Of a stretch of 64,000 nt of DNA, positions 43,355 through 51,467 are shown piece after piece. The translations under genes and the position numbers were made by a program. The number at the start of each line of letters is the position of its first letter. The first letter of the stretch is position 1. This DNA is from Oscillospiraceae bacterium. GTDB lineage: Bacteria; Bacillota; Clostridia; Oscillospirales; Oscillospiraceae. The stretch lies in assembly GCA_022793095.1 (NCBI GenBank), contig JAAWCD010000018.1, positions 62,001 to 126,000 of the forward strand, in the 5' to 3' direction. The notes under the pieces are model-generated. The model saw only the letters and a list, made by a program, of their open reading frames with translations, was not told the DNA's origin and ran no database searches.

Positions 43355-43750
43355 TCACTTTCGCCGTTTTTTTGGACTGGGACAGAGAAATCCAGCCAGC
43401 CCGCTCCCAGCCAGGCCGGCGCACAGGGTCCGCAGCATCACCAGCAGCTCCAGATGTCCCCCGGTCAGCAGTCCGGCCAGCGGCCAGAGCAGGGCGCACA
43501 GCGCACCCGCCGCCAGGGCTGAGGGCAGCATGTGGCTGCCTGCCCGAAGGGCGGCCAGCAACCCGCCGCCAAAGCCGCCCAGCGCCACCGCGCAGACGGT
43601 GGAAGCAGCCGCCATTTGCTCGGAAAGCACACCGGAAGAAATTCCGGCCGCTGCCGCCGCCAGCACCAGCAGGCTGAGGGCAAAGGCCGCCACCCCGCCG
43701 GCCAAAATCGAAGTCAGAATCTGGGTTGGCCGGCTTTCCCGTTTCCGCAT
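43355..43750 (-). CDS. TIGR04086 family membrane protein
   Basis: 131 residues with four hydrophobic helices (ILTSILAGGVAAFALSLLVL; MAAASTVCAVALGGFGGGLLAAL; LPSALAAGALCALLWPLAGLL; LVMLRTLCAGLAGSGLAGFL) and basic ends. The family is characteristically found near scfA and yajC in clostridia; function unknown. ATG at 43750 preceded by a GAGGG-like site. Confidence 0.8.
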   Translation of the reverse strand: MRKRESRPTQILTSILAGGVAAFALSLLVLAAAAAGISSGVLSEQMAAASTVCAVALGGFGGGLLAALRAGSHMLPSALAAGALCALLWPLAGLLTGGHLELLVMLRTLCAGLAGSGLAGFLCPSPKKRRK

Positions 43751-43826
43751 AGAAAAGCACCCTCTCTCGCACAGATTTGTTTCATCCTATGCGGAGAAGA
43801 TGCTTGTCATGTTGTTCGCCTGGAAA

Positions 43827-44111
43827 TTATTTTGTGGTTTCGGCGGACTGGACACCCTTGTTGGAAATCGCCCACTTGGTGAACTCAATTCGCACCCGGT
43901 CAGCGCCGGTCTCCATTACGATGGTGTTTTCCTTCACCGCGCAGATCGTACCCACGACGCCGCCGATGGTGGTAATCTCATCCCCTACGGTCAGTGAATT
44001 CCGCATTTCTTCCGCCTGCTTCTTCCGCTTGTTTTCCGGCCGGATCATCAGGAAGTAGAACACGGCGACCACAAGTATAAGGGGCAGAATTGTCGTTACA
44101 AACAGTTCCAT
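43827..44111 (-). CDS. yajC: Preprotein translocase subunit YajC
   Basis: 94 residues. One N-terminal membrane helix (TTILPLILVVAVFYFLMIRP), followed by the conserved RPENKRKKQAEEMRNSL and GDEITTIGGVVGTI motifs. Accessory subunit of the Sec holotranslocon. ATG at 44111 follows GGAGG at 10 nt; the longer frame starts before that site. It has its own promoter and stands upstream of the TIGR04086-scf region on the same strand. Confidence 0.93.
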   Translation of the reverse strand: MELFVTTILPLILVVAVFYFLMIRPENKRKKQAEEMRNSLTVGDEITTIGGVVGTICAVKENTIVMETGADRVRIEFTKWAISNKGVQSAETTK

Positions 44112-44144
44112 TCTTACTAAGCCTCCAAATTGCATGATAGTGCT

Positions 44145-44173
44145 ATTATAGCGGCGGCTCGTCCTTTTTGCAA
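44145..44173 (-). promoter_or_regulatory. Promoter of yajC
   Basis: Minus strand: -35 TTGCAA (44168-44173), 17-nt spacer, -10 TATAAT (44145-44150). Confidence 0.8.
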
Positions 44174-44195
44174 GCCTTTTCCGAAATTTGTCCCC

Positions 44196-44361
44196 GCTTT
44201 CTTGAAAGAAAGCTTGGCAAAGAACTTTATACTGGTTCTACCAGGAGCATCCGCAGTCCGCAGGTCTTGATGACCCCATCCGGCCCTGCAAGTTTGCGGT
44301 ATCTGCCATAACTACGCAATTTAACGTTCTTTTTGCTTCTTTTTCTTTCAAGAAAAAGAAG
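44196..44361. repeat. Dispersed palindromic repeat, full copy 11
   Basis: Hairpin GCTTTCTTGAAAGAAAGC, arm TTGGCAAAGAACTTTATACTGG plus TTCTACC (in two parts), a longer centre, then AATTTAACGTTCTTTTTG and the hairpin CTTCTTTTTCT / AGAAAAAGAAG. Its left end is nearly identical to the copy cut by the window end at 63958. Confidence 0.9.
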
Positions 44362-44371
44362 AGAAAAAATA

Positions 44372-45502
44372 TTATAACCGCTGTTCCAGCTTAACGGAGT
44401 ACTCCGCCCGGAAATCTGCGTAACAGCCCTCGTCCAGCGCCGCCCGGATGCGGACCATCAGCTCATTGTAAAAGTGCAGGTTGTGGAGCACAGCCAAACG
44501 CATGGCCAGCATCTCATCCGCCTTGAACAAGTGCCGCAAATAGCCCTTGGAGAAGGACTGGCAAGTGGGGCAATCGCAGGTTGGGTCAATGGGTGTATTG
44601 TCCAGTTTGTACTTCTCGTTTTTGATGTTGACGGTCCCCGCCCAGGTGTACAGCTTGCCGTGCCGGGCATTCCGGGCAGGCATCACGCAGTCGAAGAAAT
44701 CCACACCTCGGGCTACGCCCTCGATGATATTGGAGGGCGTCCCCACCCCCATCAAATATCGGGGCTTGTCCTGGGGCATGTGAGGCTCTACCGCGTCGAT
44801 GATGTCGTACATCACCTGGGTTTCCTCCCCCACCGCCAGCCCGCCGATGGCGAAGCCGTCACAGGGCAGCTTGGCAATCTCCTTCATGTGCCAGATGCGT
44901 AGATCAGGATAGGTGCCGCCCTGGTTGATGCCAAACAGCATTTGGTGGGGATTTACGCAGTCCGGCGCGGCGTTGCAGCGTTCGTGTTCTGCGATGCAGC
45001 GTTCCAGCCAGCGGTAGGTGCGTTCACAGGACTGCTTGACATACTCATAGGGCGAGGGGTTTTCCACGCACTCGTCAAAGGCCATGGCAATATCGCTGCC
45101 CAGATGAGACTGGATACGCATAGACTCCTCTGGGCCCATGAAAATGCGCCGTCCATCCACATGGCAGGCGAAGGTGACGCCCTCCTCCTTGATGTTCCGC
45201 AGGGCGGCCAGGGAAAAGACCTGAAACCCGCCGCTGTCGGTGAGGATGGGTCCGTGCCAGTCCATAAATTTATGGAGGCCTCCCAGGGCCTTGACCACAT
45301 CGTCGCCGGGCCGGACGTGGAGGTGGTAGGTGTTGGAGAGCTCAATTTGACAGCCGATGGTTTCCAGATCCCGGGCGGACAGGGCCCCCTTAATAGCGGC
45401 CTGGGTGCCCACATTCATGAACACCGGGGTCTGGGCGGTGCCGTGGGCACAGGTAAACACGCCCCGCCGGGCCCGCCCTTCTTTTTTTAACACTTCAAAC
45501 AT
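44372..45502 (-). CDS. tgt: Queuine tRNA-ribosyltransferase
   Basis: 376 residues. Exchanges guanine-34 for preQ1 in GUN-anticodon tRNAs. Catalytic aspartate in LTDSGGFQVFSLA (about 90), nucleophile region GVDFFDCVMPARNARHG (about 263) and the zinc cysteines DPTCDCPTCQSF with the later histidine HNLHFYN. AAAAGGAG precedes the ATG. queA lies upstream on the same strand after two small genes, so queuosine genes are clustered. Confidence 0.96.
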   Translation of the reverse strand: MFEVLKKEGRARRGVFTCAHGTAQTPVFMNVGTQAAIKGALSARDLETIGCQIELSNTYHLHVRPGDDVVKALGGLHKFMDWHGPILTDSGGFQVFSLAALRNIKEEGVTFACHVDGRRIFMGPEESMRIQSHLGSDIAMAFDECVENPSPYEYVKQSCERTYRWLERCIAEHERCNAAPDCVNPHQMLFGINQGGTYPDLRIWHMKEIAKLPCDGFAIGGLAVGEETQVMYDIIDAVEPHMPQDKPRYLMGVGTPSNIIEGVARGVDFFDCVMPARNARHGKLYTWAGTVNIKNEKYKLDNTPIDPTCDCPTCQSFSKGYLRHLFKADEMLAMRLAVLHNLHFYNELMVRIRAALDEGCYADFRAEYSVKLEQRL

Positions 45503-45519
45503 GGAAAAACTCCTTTTTT

Positions 45520-45561
45520 CTTCCTTTCTTGAAAGAAAGGAAGCGAAAGAACTTTAAACTA
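45520..45561. repeat. Dispersed palindromic repeat, half copy 12
   Basis: Small hairpin CTTCCTTTCT / AGAAAGGAAG (loop TGAA) plus CGAAAGAACTTTAAACTA. The TA at its end is part of the TAG stop of the next minus-strand gene; the other end meets the tgt ribosome site. Confidence 0.88.
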
Positions 45562-45936
45562 CAAATGTGACCTTAGCCTGGAGAAACACCAGACCGCCAA
45601 TTGGACAAGAATACCGGTCAGCGCCGGAATGGCGAGGAACAGCAGAAGAAATGCGGAAAAACGATTGTTAGGGAGAAAACCGGCCCCATCACCCGGAACG
45701 GAAATCCAGCCATTCCAGCGCAGTTCCCCATAGAGCAGCGACAGCAGGCACACTCCGGCTGGAAGACACAGAAGCCACCGCTTTCCCGTCCTGTGCAGCA
45801 GGGCCCGCTGAGTCAGAAATCCAATTAGGGCCAGAAGCAGCACCCCAAGGAAGCTGAACCAGCCATAACGCCAGGGATGAATCATCAGATTGACCAGCAC
45901 CCGCGAAACATACAGGAACGCAGATTCATCATACAT
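45559..45936 (-). CDS. Small membrane protein of unknown function
   Basis: 125 residues, three or four hydrophobic segments (YGWFSFLGVLLLALIGFLT; RWLLCLPAGVCLLSLLYG; AFLLLFLAIPALTGILVQLA) and a short basic tail. No family recognised. ATG at 45936 follows GGGAGG at 10 nt. Sits between a TfoX-C protein and tgt; stop TAG touches a repeat copy. Confidence 0.6.
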   Translation of the reverse strand: MYDESAFLYVSRVLVNLMIHPWRYGWFSFLGVLLLALIGFLTQRALLHRTGKRWLLCLPAGVCLLSLLYGELRWNGWISVPGDGAGFLPNNRFSAFLLLFLAIPALTGILVQLAVWCFSRLRSHL

Positions 45937-45954
45937 CTATGATTCCTCCCTTTT

Positions 45955-46209
45955 TCAGAGCCCTTTGAAAAAGGCTTTCAGCTCCGCCTTCCGCTCTGGA
46001 GGAAGCTCACGTTTGTGCACCCCCTCCGCCGCGCCCGCTAAAGCCTCCAGCATGTGGAGGCAGGCGGTGGAATCCACTGCGGTCCGAATCTGGAGGAACG
46101 CGGTCTCCGCTCCGGCTTCCCGCAGCTGCTCCGGAGTCTCAATGCCCGATTTCCGAAGATTTTCCGCCAGAACGGGGCCGATGTTGGGCAGGTCCGTCAG
46201 GTTTGCCAT
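45955..46209 (-). CDS. TfoX C-terminal-domain protein
   Basis: 84 residues matching the TfoX/Sxy C-terminal domain: LTDLPNIGPVLAENLRKSGI (helix-hairpin-helix-like), TPEQLREAGAETAFLQIR and LHMLEALAGAAEGVHKREL. Stand-alone copies are common in Firmicutes and have no proven role. ATG at 46209 has AAAGGAG at 7 nt; the longer frame lacks support. Confidence 0.85.
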   Translation of the reverse strand: MANLTDLPNIGPVLAENLRKSGIETPEQLREAGAETAFLQIRTAVDSTACLHMLEALAGAAEGVHKRELPPERKAELKAFFKGL

Positions 46210-46245
46210 ACGCTTCTCCTTTCCGCTGAGCACGCTCAGCCTATG

Positions 46246-47268
46246 TCATAAAATCAGCATCGCGTCGCCAAACGAGAAAAAACGGTATCGCTCACCCACC
46301 GCCTCCTGATAGGCCGACAGCACATGCTCACGCCCCGCCAGGGCGGATACCAGCATAATCAATGTGGATTCCGGCAGGTGGAAGTTGGTCACCAGACCAT
46401 CCAGCACCTTGAACCGGTAGCCCGGATAGATGAAAATATTCGTCCATCCAGCGGATTCCTTCATGGTGCCATCCTCCGCCGCGAAACTCTCCACCGTCCG
46501 GCAGGAGGTGGTCCCTACACAGAGGACCCGTCCCCCGTTTCGTTTGGTTTCGTTGATGGTCTCCGCTGTTTCCCGGGAAATCATACAATATTCCGCGTGC
46601 ATTTCATGTTCCTGGATGTCCTCCGCCTTCACGGGCCGGAAGGTGCCCAGCCCCACATGGAGCGTGACGAAGCACACCTTGACGCCCATCGCCCGGACTT
46701 GCTCCAGCAGCTCCGGAGTGAAGTGCAGGCCCGCCGTGGGTGCGGCGGCGGAGCCGGTCACCTTTGAATACACGGTCTGGTAACGCTCCGCATCCTGAAG
46801 CTCCTCCTTGATATAAGGAGGCAGCGGCATTTTGCCCAGCCGTTCCAGCACCTCCAGGAAAATGCCCTCATACTGGAAGCGGACCAGCCGGTTCCCTCCC
46901 TCAATTTCCTCCGTGACCTCGCCGGTCAGCTCGCCGTTTCCAAAGATCACCTTCGCGCCCGGCTTCAGCTTCCGGCCAGGCCGGACCAGACATTCCCAGG
47001 TTTTCTCTCCCTGGTCGATGAGCAGCAGCACCTCGCAGGCGCCGCCTGTCTCCCGCCGGCCCAGCAGCCGGGCGGGCAGGACCCGGGAGTCGTTGAGCAC
47101 CAGACAGTCACCCGGCCGCAGGAATTGGGGCAGCTCATAAAAGCGATGGTGGGCGATGGCCCCACTCTGCCTGTCCAGCTTGAGCAGGCGGGACTGGTCC
47201 CGGCGCTCCAAGGGGGTCTGCGCGATCAGCTCTGGGGGCAAATCAAAATAAAAATCATGTGTCTTCAA
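46246..47268 (-). CDS. queA: S-adenosylmethionine:tRNA ribosyltransferase-isomerase
   Basis: 340 residues. Converts preQ1-tRNA to epoxyqueuosine-tRNA. The N-terminal [30 protein letters not shown], and [14 protein letters not shown] with [10 protein letters not shown] are the family blocks. The start is TTG at 47268, because AAGGAG lies 8 nt before it and it gives the conserved [11 protein letters not shown] start; the longer frame is not supported. Confidence 0.93.
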   Translation of the reverse strand: MKTHDFYFDLPPELIAQTPLERRDQSRLLKLDRQSGAIAHHRFYELPQFLRPGDCLVLNDSRVLPARLLGRRETGGACEVLLLIDQGEKTWECLVRPGRKLKPGAKVIFGNGELTGEVTEEIEGGNRLVRFQYEGIFLEVLERLGKMPLPPYIKEELQDAERYQTVYSKVTGSAAAPTAGLHFTPELLEQVRAMGVKVCFVTLHVGLGTFRPVKAEDIQEHEMHAEYCMISRETAETINETKRNGGRVLCVGTTSCRTVESFAAEDGTMKESAGWTNIFIYPGYRFKVLDGLVTNFHLPESTLIMLVSALAGREHVLSAYQEAVGERYRFFSFGDAMLIL

Positions 47269-47290
47269 TGAAAAATCTCCTTGTGTTCCC

Positions 47291-47340
47291 AATTTAACGT
47301 TCTTTTTTGGCTCTTTTCTCTTTCAAGAAAAAAGAGCAGA
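47291..47340. repeat. Dispersed palindromic repeat, half copy 13
   Basis: AATTTAACGTTCTTTTTTGG plus hairpin GCTCTTTTCT...AAAAAAGAGC with TTTCAA centre, between spoIID-like gene end and queA. Confidence 0.8.
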
Positions 47341-47347
47341 AACAAGG

Positions 47348-49027
47348 TCAATACACCTCAATCCCAGTGTAATAGAACTTCAGAATCTGGTCATAGGTAA
47401 ATCCCTGCTCCGCCATGGCGTAAGCCCCCCACTGGCTCATACCCACCTGATGGCCCCAGCCGGAGCCGTTGAGGACAAACACGCCGGACTGGCTGTTGCT
47501 GGGTGGGGTGGTCGTGGTTGTTGTAGTAGGCAGCAGCGGGCCAGTGCCGCCGTCCCCGGAGACCGCGTAGACAGATCCGTTCAGCACCGAGGTCTGCCCG
47601 TTGCCATCCACCGCATACAGCCCGGAGATGGACGGCACGGTGGTGTCATTCACCGCGTAGCCAGATACCGTAGTGATGCCGGACCCGTTGATGTTGTAGC
47701 GCTTGCTTCGCAGCCCCAGAAAACTCCGGACTCCGCTCTCGTGTGTAAAGGAATAGCTCTTTCCATTGCTTCCCACAAAGGTAATTTTCTTCACGTTGCC
47801 GGTCGGCGTGGTCTCCGCCACATAAAAGTCCACCACGGTTCCCACCGGCCGGCCGCTGGCCTCCAGCTTTTCCGTCAGCTCCGCCGCCGTAAACGTCACC
47901 GTCCAGTTATACTTCGGAATCCGGTCCGCCAGAAAGGCCTCATACGGGTCCTCCTTCCCCACCAGATAGGGATAGGATGTATTGCTGTTCCACACGTTGC
48001 CCACGTTCTCCGTGCCGCCGCCGTCGCTGGAGAAAAAGAAGGTCTCCGCATAGCTTCCATTGTACCAGGCGTAAATCCCGGCGGTCTCGTCCACAGCCCT
48101 GTCGCTGTTTTCATTGGGGCCGGAATTGTTGCTCCCCGCACCGTGATAGACCTGACAGTGGTCGGTGCCGCAAATGTCAAACCCGTCGGAATCATGCTTG
48201 CTCTGAGCAAGGAATCGGGCCGCGTAGGTTCGGGCGCTGACCGCCTGGGCTTTCAGGGCCTCCAGGTGCCAACTGGGGCTCATCTCATAGGGAATGACGC
48301 CCTTGACATAGCTTTCCAGGGGCAGAACGTTGCTCACAGTCAAATTGCCGCCGTCCCGCCGGTACTCAAAGCCGCCAAGGTACTTAAACCCCTTAAACCA
48401 GGTGATGGGCGCACTTACCCCGGTCACATCGGGCATCACCGCGAGGGCGGACTGGCTTCCGCCGTCATACTGGAACAGCACGGTGCTGGTGCCCGTCTGT
48501 ACCACGGTAACCCCGTAGGAACTGGTGCCCCGAACGGTTCCGCTGACGCCCAGGGCCGCCATGGCGTTCAGCGCCGCGTCCTTGGAGGGGTACGCGCCGA
48601 TGCGAACCTCGTACTGTCCGTCAATCCAGGCCACAAAGCCGCCGCTGTAGGCGGAGGCCGCCGCCTGGGCCTCCCCGAAGCCGGCGTAGTTGCCGGGCAT
48701 CTGGATATGGTAGCAGCCCACCGCGGCCCCTCCGCCGCTGTCGGTGTAGTTGCTGCCGTCAAAGGCCACGTTCTGGGCCTTGACCACAGAAATCTGGCCC
48801 ACGTTGGTGCGGGCCAGATCCACGAAGTTCATGGCGCCGTCGAAGTAGCCGAAGCGGTAGCCGCTGCCCACGTTGTTGTCCAGGTTGGCCCCTGGCAGGG
48901 CGGTGCTCCCGTAGAACAGCCCCACCCGAATGGTTTGATTTCCGGTCCCTGCCGCGCGGGCGGAGCCCGGCAGCCAAAGTGCGCCAACCATCAATAAGGC
49001 CAGCAGCAAAGTCAGATGTTTTTTCAT
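47348..49027 (-). CDS. SpoIID/LytB-domain secreted protein with SPOR-like repeat
   Basis: 559 residues. Signal peptide (LTLLLALLMVGALWLPGSARA), a SPOR-like segment (AAASAYSGGFVAWIDGQYEV...RIGAYPSKDAALNAM, about 122-155), then the SpoIID domain (LPLESYVKGVIPYEMSPSWH, LKAQAVSARTYA, FFFSSDGGGTENVGNVW). A threonine run (PTTTTTTTPP) links to the C-terminal end NGSGWGHQVGMSQWGAYAMA, the second SpoIID block. SpoIID proteins are peptidoglycan lytic transglycosylases acting in engulfment or wall remodelling. Confidence 0.9.
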   Translation of the reverse strand: MKKHLTLLLALLMVGALWLPGSARAAGTGNQTIRVGLFYGSTALPGANLDNNVGSGYRFGYFDGAMNFVDLARTNVGQISVVKAQNVAFDGSNYTDSGGGAAVGCYHIQMPGNYAGFGEAQAAASAYSGGFVAWIDGQYEVRIGAYPSKDAALNAMAALGVSGTVRGTSSYGVTVVQTGTSTVLFQYDGGSQSALAVMPDVTGVSAPITWFKGFKYLGGFEYRRDGGNLTVSNVLPLESYVKGVIPYEMSPSWHLEALKAQAVSARTYAARFLAQSKHDSDGFDICGTDHCQVYHGAGSNNSGPNENSDRAVDETAGIYAWYNGSYAETFFFSSDGGGTENVGNVWNSNTSYPYLVGKEDPYEAFLADRIPKYNWTVTFTAAELTEKLEASGRPVGTVVDFYVAETTPTGNVKKITFVGSNGKSYSFTHESGVRSFLGLRSKRYNINGSGITTVSGYAVNDTTVPSISGLYAVDGNGQTSVLNGSVYAVSGDGGTGPLLPTTTTTTTPPSNSQSGVFVLNGSGWGHQVGMSQWGAYAMAEQGFTYDQILKFYYTGIEVY

Positions 49028-49110
49028 AGGTTCCCCATTTCCATACGTTTGCAGACAGAGGCCGTCCGCCCTCCGCGCTCATTTGTGCTTTCGTGCTTTT
49101 ACACTTTATC
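49028..49110. other. Upstream region of the SpoIID-like gene, nothing further recognised
   Basis: Contains the GGGGA ribosome site of the minus-strand gene next to its ATG. No sigma-A promoter for that strand was convincing. Confidence 0.4.
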
Positions 49111-49139
49111 TTGACAGCCTGACCGCCCCGTGGTATAGT
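49111..49139 (+). promoter_or_regulatory. Strong promoter of asd-dapA
   Basis: TTGACA (49111-49116), 17-nt spacer, TATAGT (49134-49139). A second weaker set (TTGTAA, 18 nt, TATAGT) ends at 49208. The first gives a leader of about 200 nt. Confidence 0.75.
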
Positions 49140-49354
49140 CAGATTCAAGCGGAATTCGGTTCCTCATGCTTGAACCCCTTGTAATGCGTCTGTCTTTGAC
49201 ATTATAGTACAAGAGAGGCATGGTTTTCAACCGCTGATTTCCGATTTCTGATTTTTTCCGGTCTCAACGGAAGAAAAACAAATTCTCATTTCCCAAACGC
49301 CGCCCTGCCGCATAGGATGGACAGCGGAGGGAAAGTCAAATGGAGGTTTTTAAA

Positions 49355-50440
49355 ATGGAAAAATATAAGGTTGGCGTAATCGGCGGCACGGGCATGGTGG
49401 GCCAGCGGTTCATCACCCTGATGGAAAACCATCCCTGGTTTCAGCTGACGGTGATCGCGGCCAGCCCCCGCTCCGCAGGCAAGACCTACGAGGAGGCGGT
49501 GGGCGTTCGCTGGGCCATGGACACCCCGATTCCTGAGGAGGCCAGGGCTATGGTGGTCATGGACGCGGAAGCGGATGTGGAGAAGATTGCCGCTCAGGTG
49601 GATTTTGTGTTTTCCGCTGTGGACATGAAAAAGGAGGAGATCAAAGCCCTGGAGGAGCGGTACGCCAAGTGTGAGTGCCCGGTGGTGTCCAACAACTCCG
49701 CCCACCGCTGGACGGACGACGTGCCTATGGTGGTGCCTGAGCTGAACCCGGAGCATCTGGCTGTGATTCCCTTCCAGCGCAAGCGGCTGGGGACCAAGCG
49801 GGGCTTTATCGCCGTCAAGTCCAACTGTTCGATTCAGAGCTACGTGCCTGCCCTCTCTCCCCTGCGCTCCTTCGGCATTACCGACATTCTGGCCTGTACT
49901 TACCAAGCTATTTCCGGCGCGGGCAAGACCTTTGAGACCTGGCCGGAGATGGTGGACAACGTGATTCCCTACATCGGCGGCGAGGAGGAGAAGAGTGAGC
50001 AGGAGCCTCTGAAGGTCTGGGGCAAGGTGGAGAACGGCGTTATCGTGAAGGCGGAGACCCCCAACATCACGGCTCAGTGCCTGCGGGTGCCGGTATCCAA
50101 CGGCCACACGGCGGCGGTGTTTGTCCGCTTTGCTCAGAAGCCCACCATGGAAGAGATGAAGGAAATCTGGGCCAATTTCAAGGGCCGGGCCCAAGAGCTG
50201 GACCTTCCCACCGCGCCCAAGCAGTTCCTCCACTATTTTGAGGAGGACAACCGGCCCCAGGCCCGGCTGGACCGGGATCTGGAGGGCGGCATGACGGTGT
50301 CCATCGGACGGCTGCGTCCGGACACCCAGTATGATTACAAATTTGTATGTCTGTCCCATAACACCCTGCGGGGCGCGGCTGGCGGCGCGGTGCTGCTGGC
50401 GGAGCTGCTCTGCGCGGAAGGGTACATCGAACGGAGGTAA
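49355..50440 (+). CDS. asd: Aspartate-semialdehyde dehydrogenase
   Basis: 361 residues of the archaeal/fungal-type Asd. NADP-binding GVIGGTGMVGQRFI (about 7-20), catalytic cysteine in VKSNCSIQ (about 156) and histidine in PVSNGHTAAVFVR (about 250). Makes L-aspartate semialdehyde for lysine, threonine and DAP. Both ATG 49355 (GGAGG, 8 nt) and ATG 49340 (GGAGGG, 8 nt) have good ribosome sites; 49355 gives the usual N-terminus. The TAA stop is in frame with dapA. Confidence 0.94.
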   Translation: MEKYKVGVIGGTGMVGQRFITLMENHPWFQLTVIAASPRSAGKTYEEAVGVRWAMDTPIPEEARAMVVMDAEADVEKIAAQVDFVFSAVDMKKEEIKALEERYAKCECPVVSNNSAHRWTDDVPMVVPELNPEHLAVIPFQRKRLGTKRGFIAVKSNCSIQSYVPALSPLRSFGITDILACTYQAISGAGKTFETWPEMVDNVIPYIGGEEEKSEQEPLKVWGKVENGVIVKAETPNITAQCLRVPVSNGHTAAVFVRFAQKPTMEEMKEIWANFKGRAQELDLPTAPKQFLHYFEEDNRPQARLDRDLEGGMTVSIGRLRPDTQYDYKFVCLSHNTLRGAAGGAVLLAELLCAEGYIERR

Positions 50441-50446
50441 CATCCT

Positions 50447-51337
50447 ATCAATTCTCTGTTTACCGGTTCCTGCGTCGCCCTTGTCACCCCGTACACCGAG
50501 ACCGGCGTCAACTATCCCAAGCTGGGAGAGCTGATTGAGCGTCAGATTGACGCCGGCACAGACGCCATCTGCATTTGCGGCACCACCGGCGAGTCTGTCA
50601 CACAGACCGCCAGTGAGCACCAGAAGACGGTGGAGTTCTGTGTCAAGCAGGTGAACGGCCGGGTCAAGGTGCTGGCGGGAGCGGGCAGCAATGTTACAGC
50701 AGAAGCCATCCGCCTGTCCAGGCAGGCGGAAGATTCCGGCGCGGACGCCCTGCTTATCGTCACTCCTTATTATAATAAAGCCACGCAGCAGGGGCTGATC
50801 CGCCACTACGAAGCCATTGCGGAGCAGGTTCACACGCCTATTGTGCTCTACAATGTGCCGTCCCGGACCGGCGTGTCCTTCACGGCGGAGACCTATCAAG
50901 CTTTGTCCCGGCATCCCAACATCGCGGGTGTGAAAGAGGCGTCGGGGAATCTGTCCTTGGCGGTTCACACCAGACTGGCCTGCGGGCCGGACTTTGCCAT
51001 CTGGTCAGGCAATGACGACCAGGTGGTGCCCATGATGAGCATCGGCGCGGCAGGCGTCATTTCGGTGGCGGCCAATCTTGTGCCGGAGGTCATGCGGGAC
51101 ATGACCCACCTCTGTCTGGAGGGATCGTTTCAGGCGGCGGCGGAGCTTCAGCTGAGGTACACGGAGCTGCTGGATGCCCTGGCCATAGAGGTCAACCCGA
51201 TTCCGGTCAAGACCGCCCTCAACCTGATGGGCTATGAAGCGGGGCCACTCCGCCTCCCCCTCTGCGAGATGACGCCGGACCACCTGGAAACGCTGAGGAC
51301 CGCCTTGGGACGCGCGGGGGTGTGTTCTTTTTCTTGA
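50447..51337 (+). CDS. dapA: 4-hydroxy-tetrahydrodipicolinate synthase with apparent ATC start
   Basis: 296 residues. Condenses aspartate semialdehyde with pyruvate. TIM barrel with GTTGES (about 44-49), the YYNKA block, Tyr in LYNVPSRTG (about 135) and Schiff-base lysine in VKEASGNL (about 163). The first ATG, GTG or TTG in frame is GTG 50630, which would remove the first 61 residues including GTTGES. The full-length protein reads (M)NSLFTGSCVALVTPY from ATC at 50447, 9 nt after GGAGG. Its frame continues from asd through a single TAA. The C-terminus VCSFS-stop is encoded by a repeat hairpin. Confidence 0.85.
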   Translation: MNSLFTGSCVALVTPYTETGVNYPKLGELIERQIDAGTDAICICGTTGESVTQTASEHQKTVEFCVKQVNGRVKVLAGAGSNVTAEAIRLSRQAEDSGADALLIVTPYYNKATQQGLIRHYEAIAEQVHTPIVLYNVPSRTGVSFTAETYQALSRHPNIAGVKEASGNLSLAVHTRLACGPDFAIWSGNDDQVVPMMSIGAAGVISVAANLVPEVMRDMTHLCLEGSFQAAAELQLRYTELLDALAIEVNPIPVKTALNLMGYEAGPLRLPLCEMTPDHLETLRTALGRAGVCSFS

Positions 51338-51440
51338 AAGAAAAAGAACCAAAAAGAACTTTAAATTGGTTTCTTTTGTACATGTTCCGGTAGAATGAGT
51401 TTGAAGTTCTTTCTCTTCTTTTCGTTCAAGAAAAGAAGAG
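51324..51440. repeat. Dispersed palindromic repeat, full copy 14
   Basis: Hairpin GTTCTTTTTCT / AGAAAAAGAAC, arm CAAAAAGAACTTTAAATTGG, centre with TTCCGGTAGAATG, facing arm AGTTTGAAGTTCTTT and hairpin CTCTTCTTTTCG / AGAAAAGAAGAG. The left hairpin contains the dapA stop. Confidence 0.9.
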
Positions 51441-51467
51441 AAAACAGTTGCTTTGGGAGATAAACGT

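Noticed and set aside
49140..49340. Lysine riboswitch or T-box in the asd leader
   Set aside because: None of the conserved core sequences could be found by eye.
50630..51337. GTG 50630 as the start of dapA
   Set aside because: It would remove the first 61 conserved residues including GTTGES, which are encoded intact upstream.
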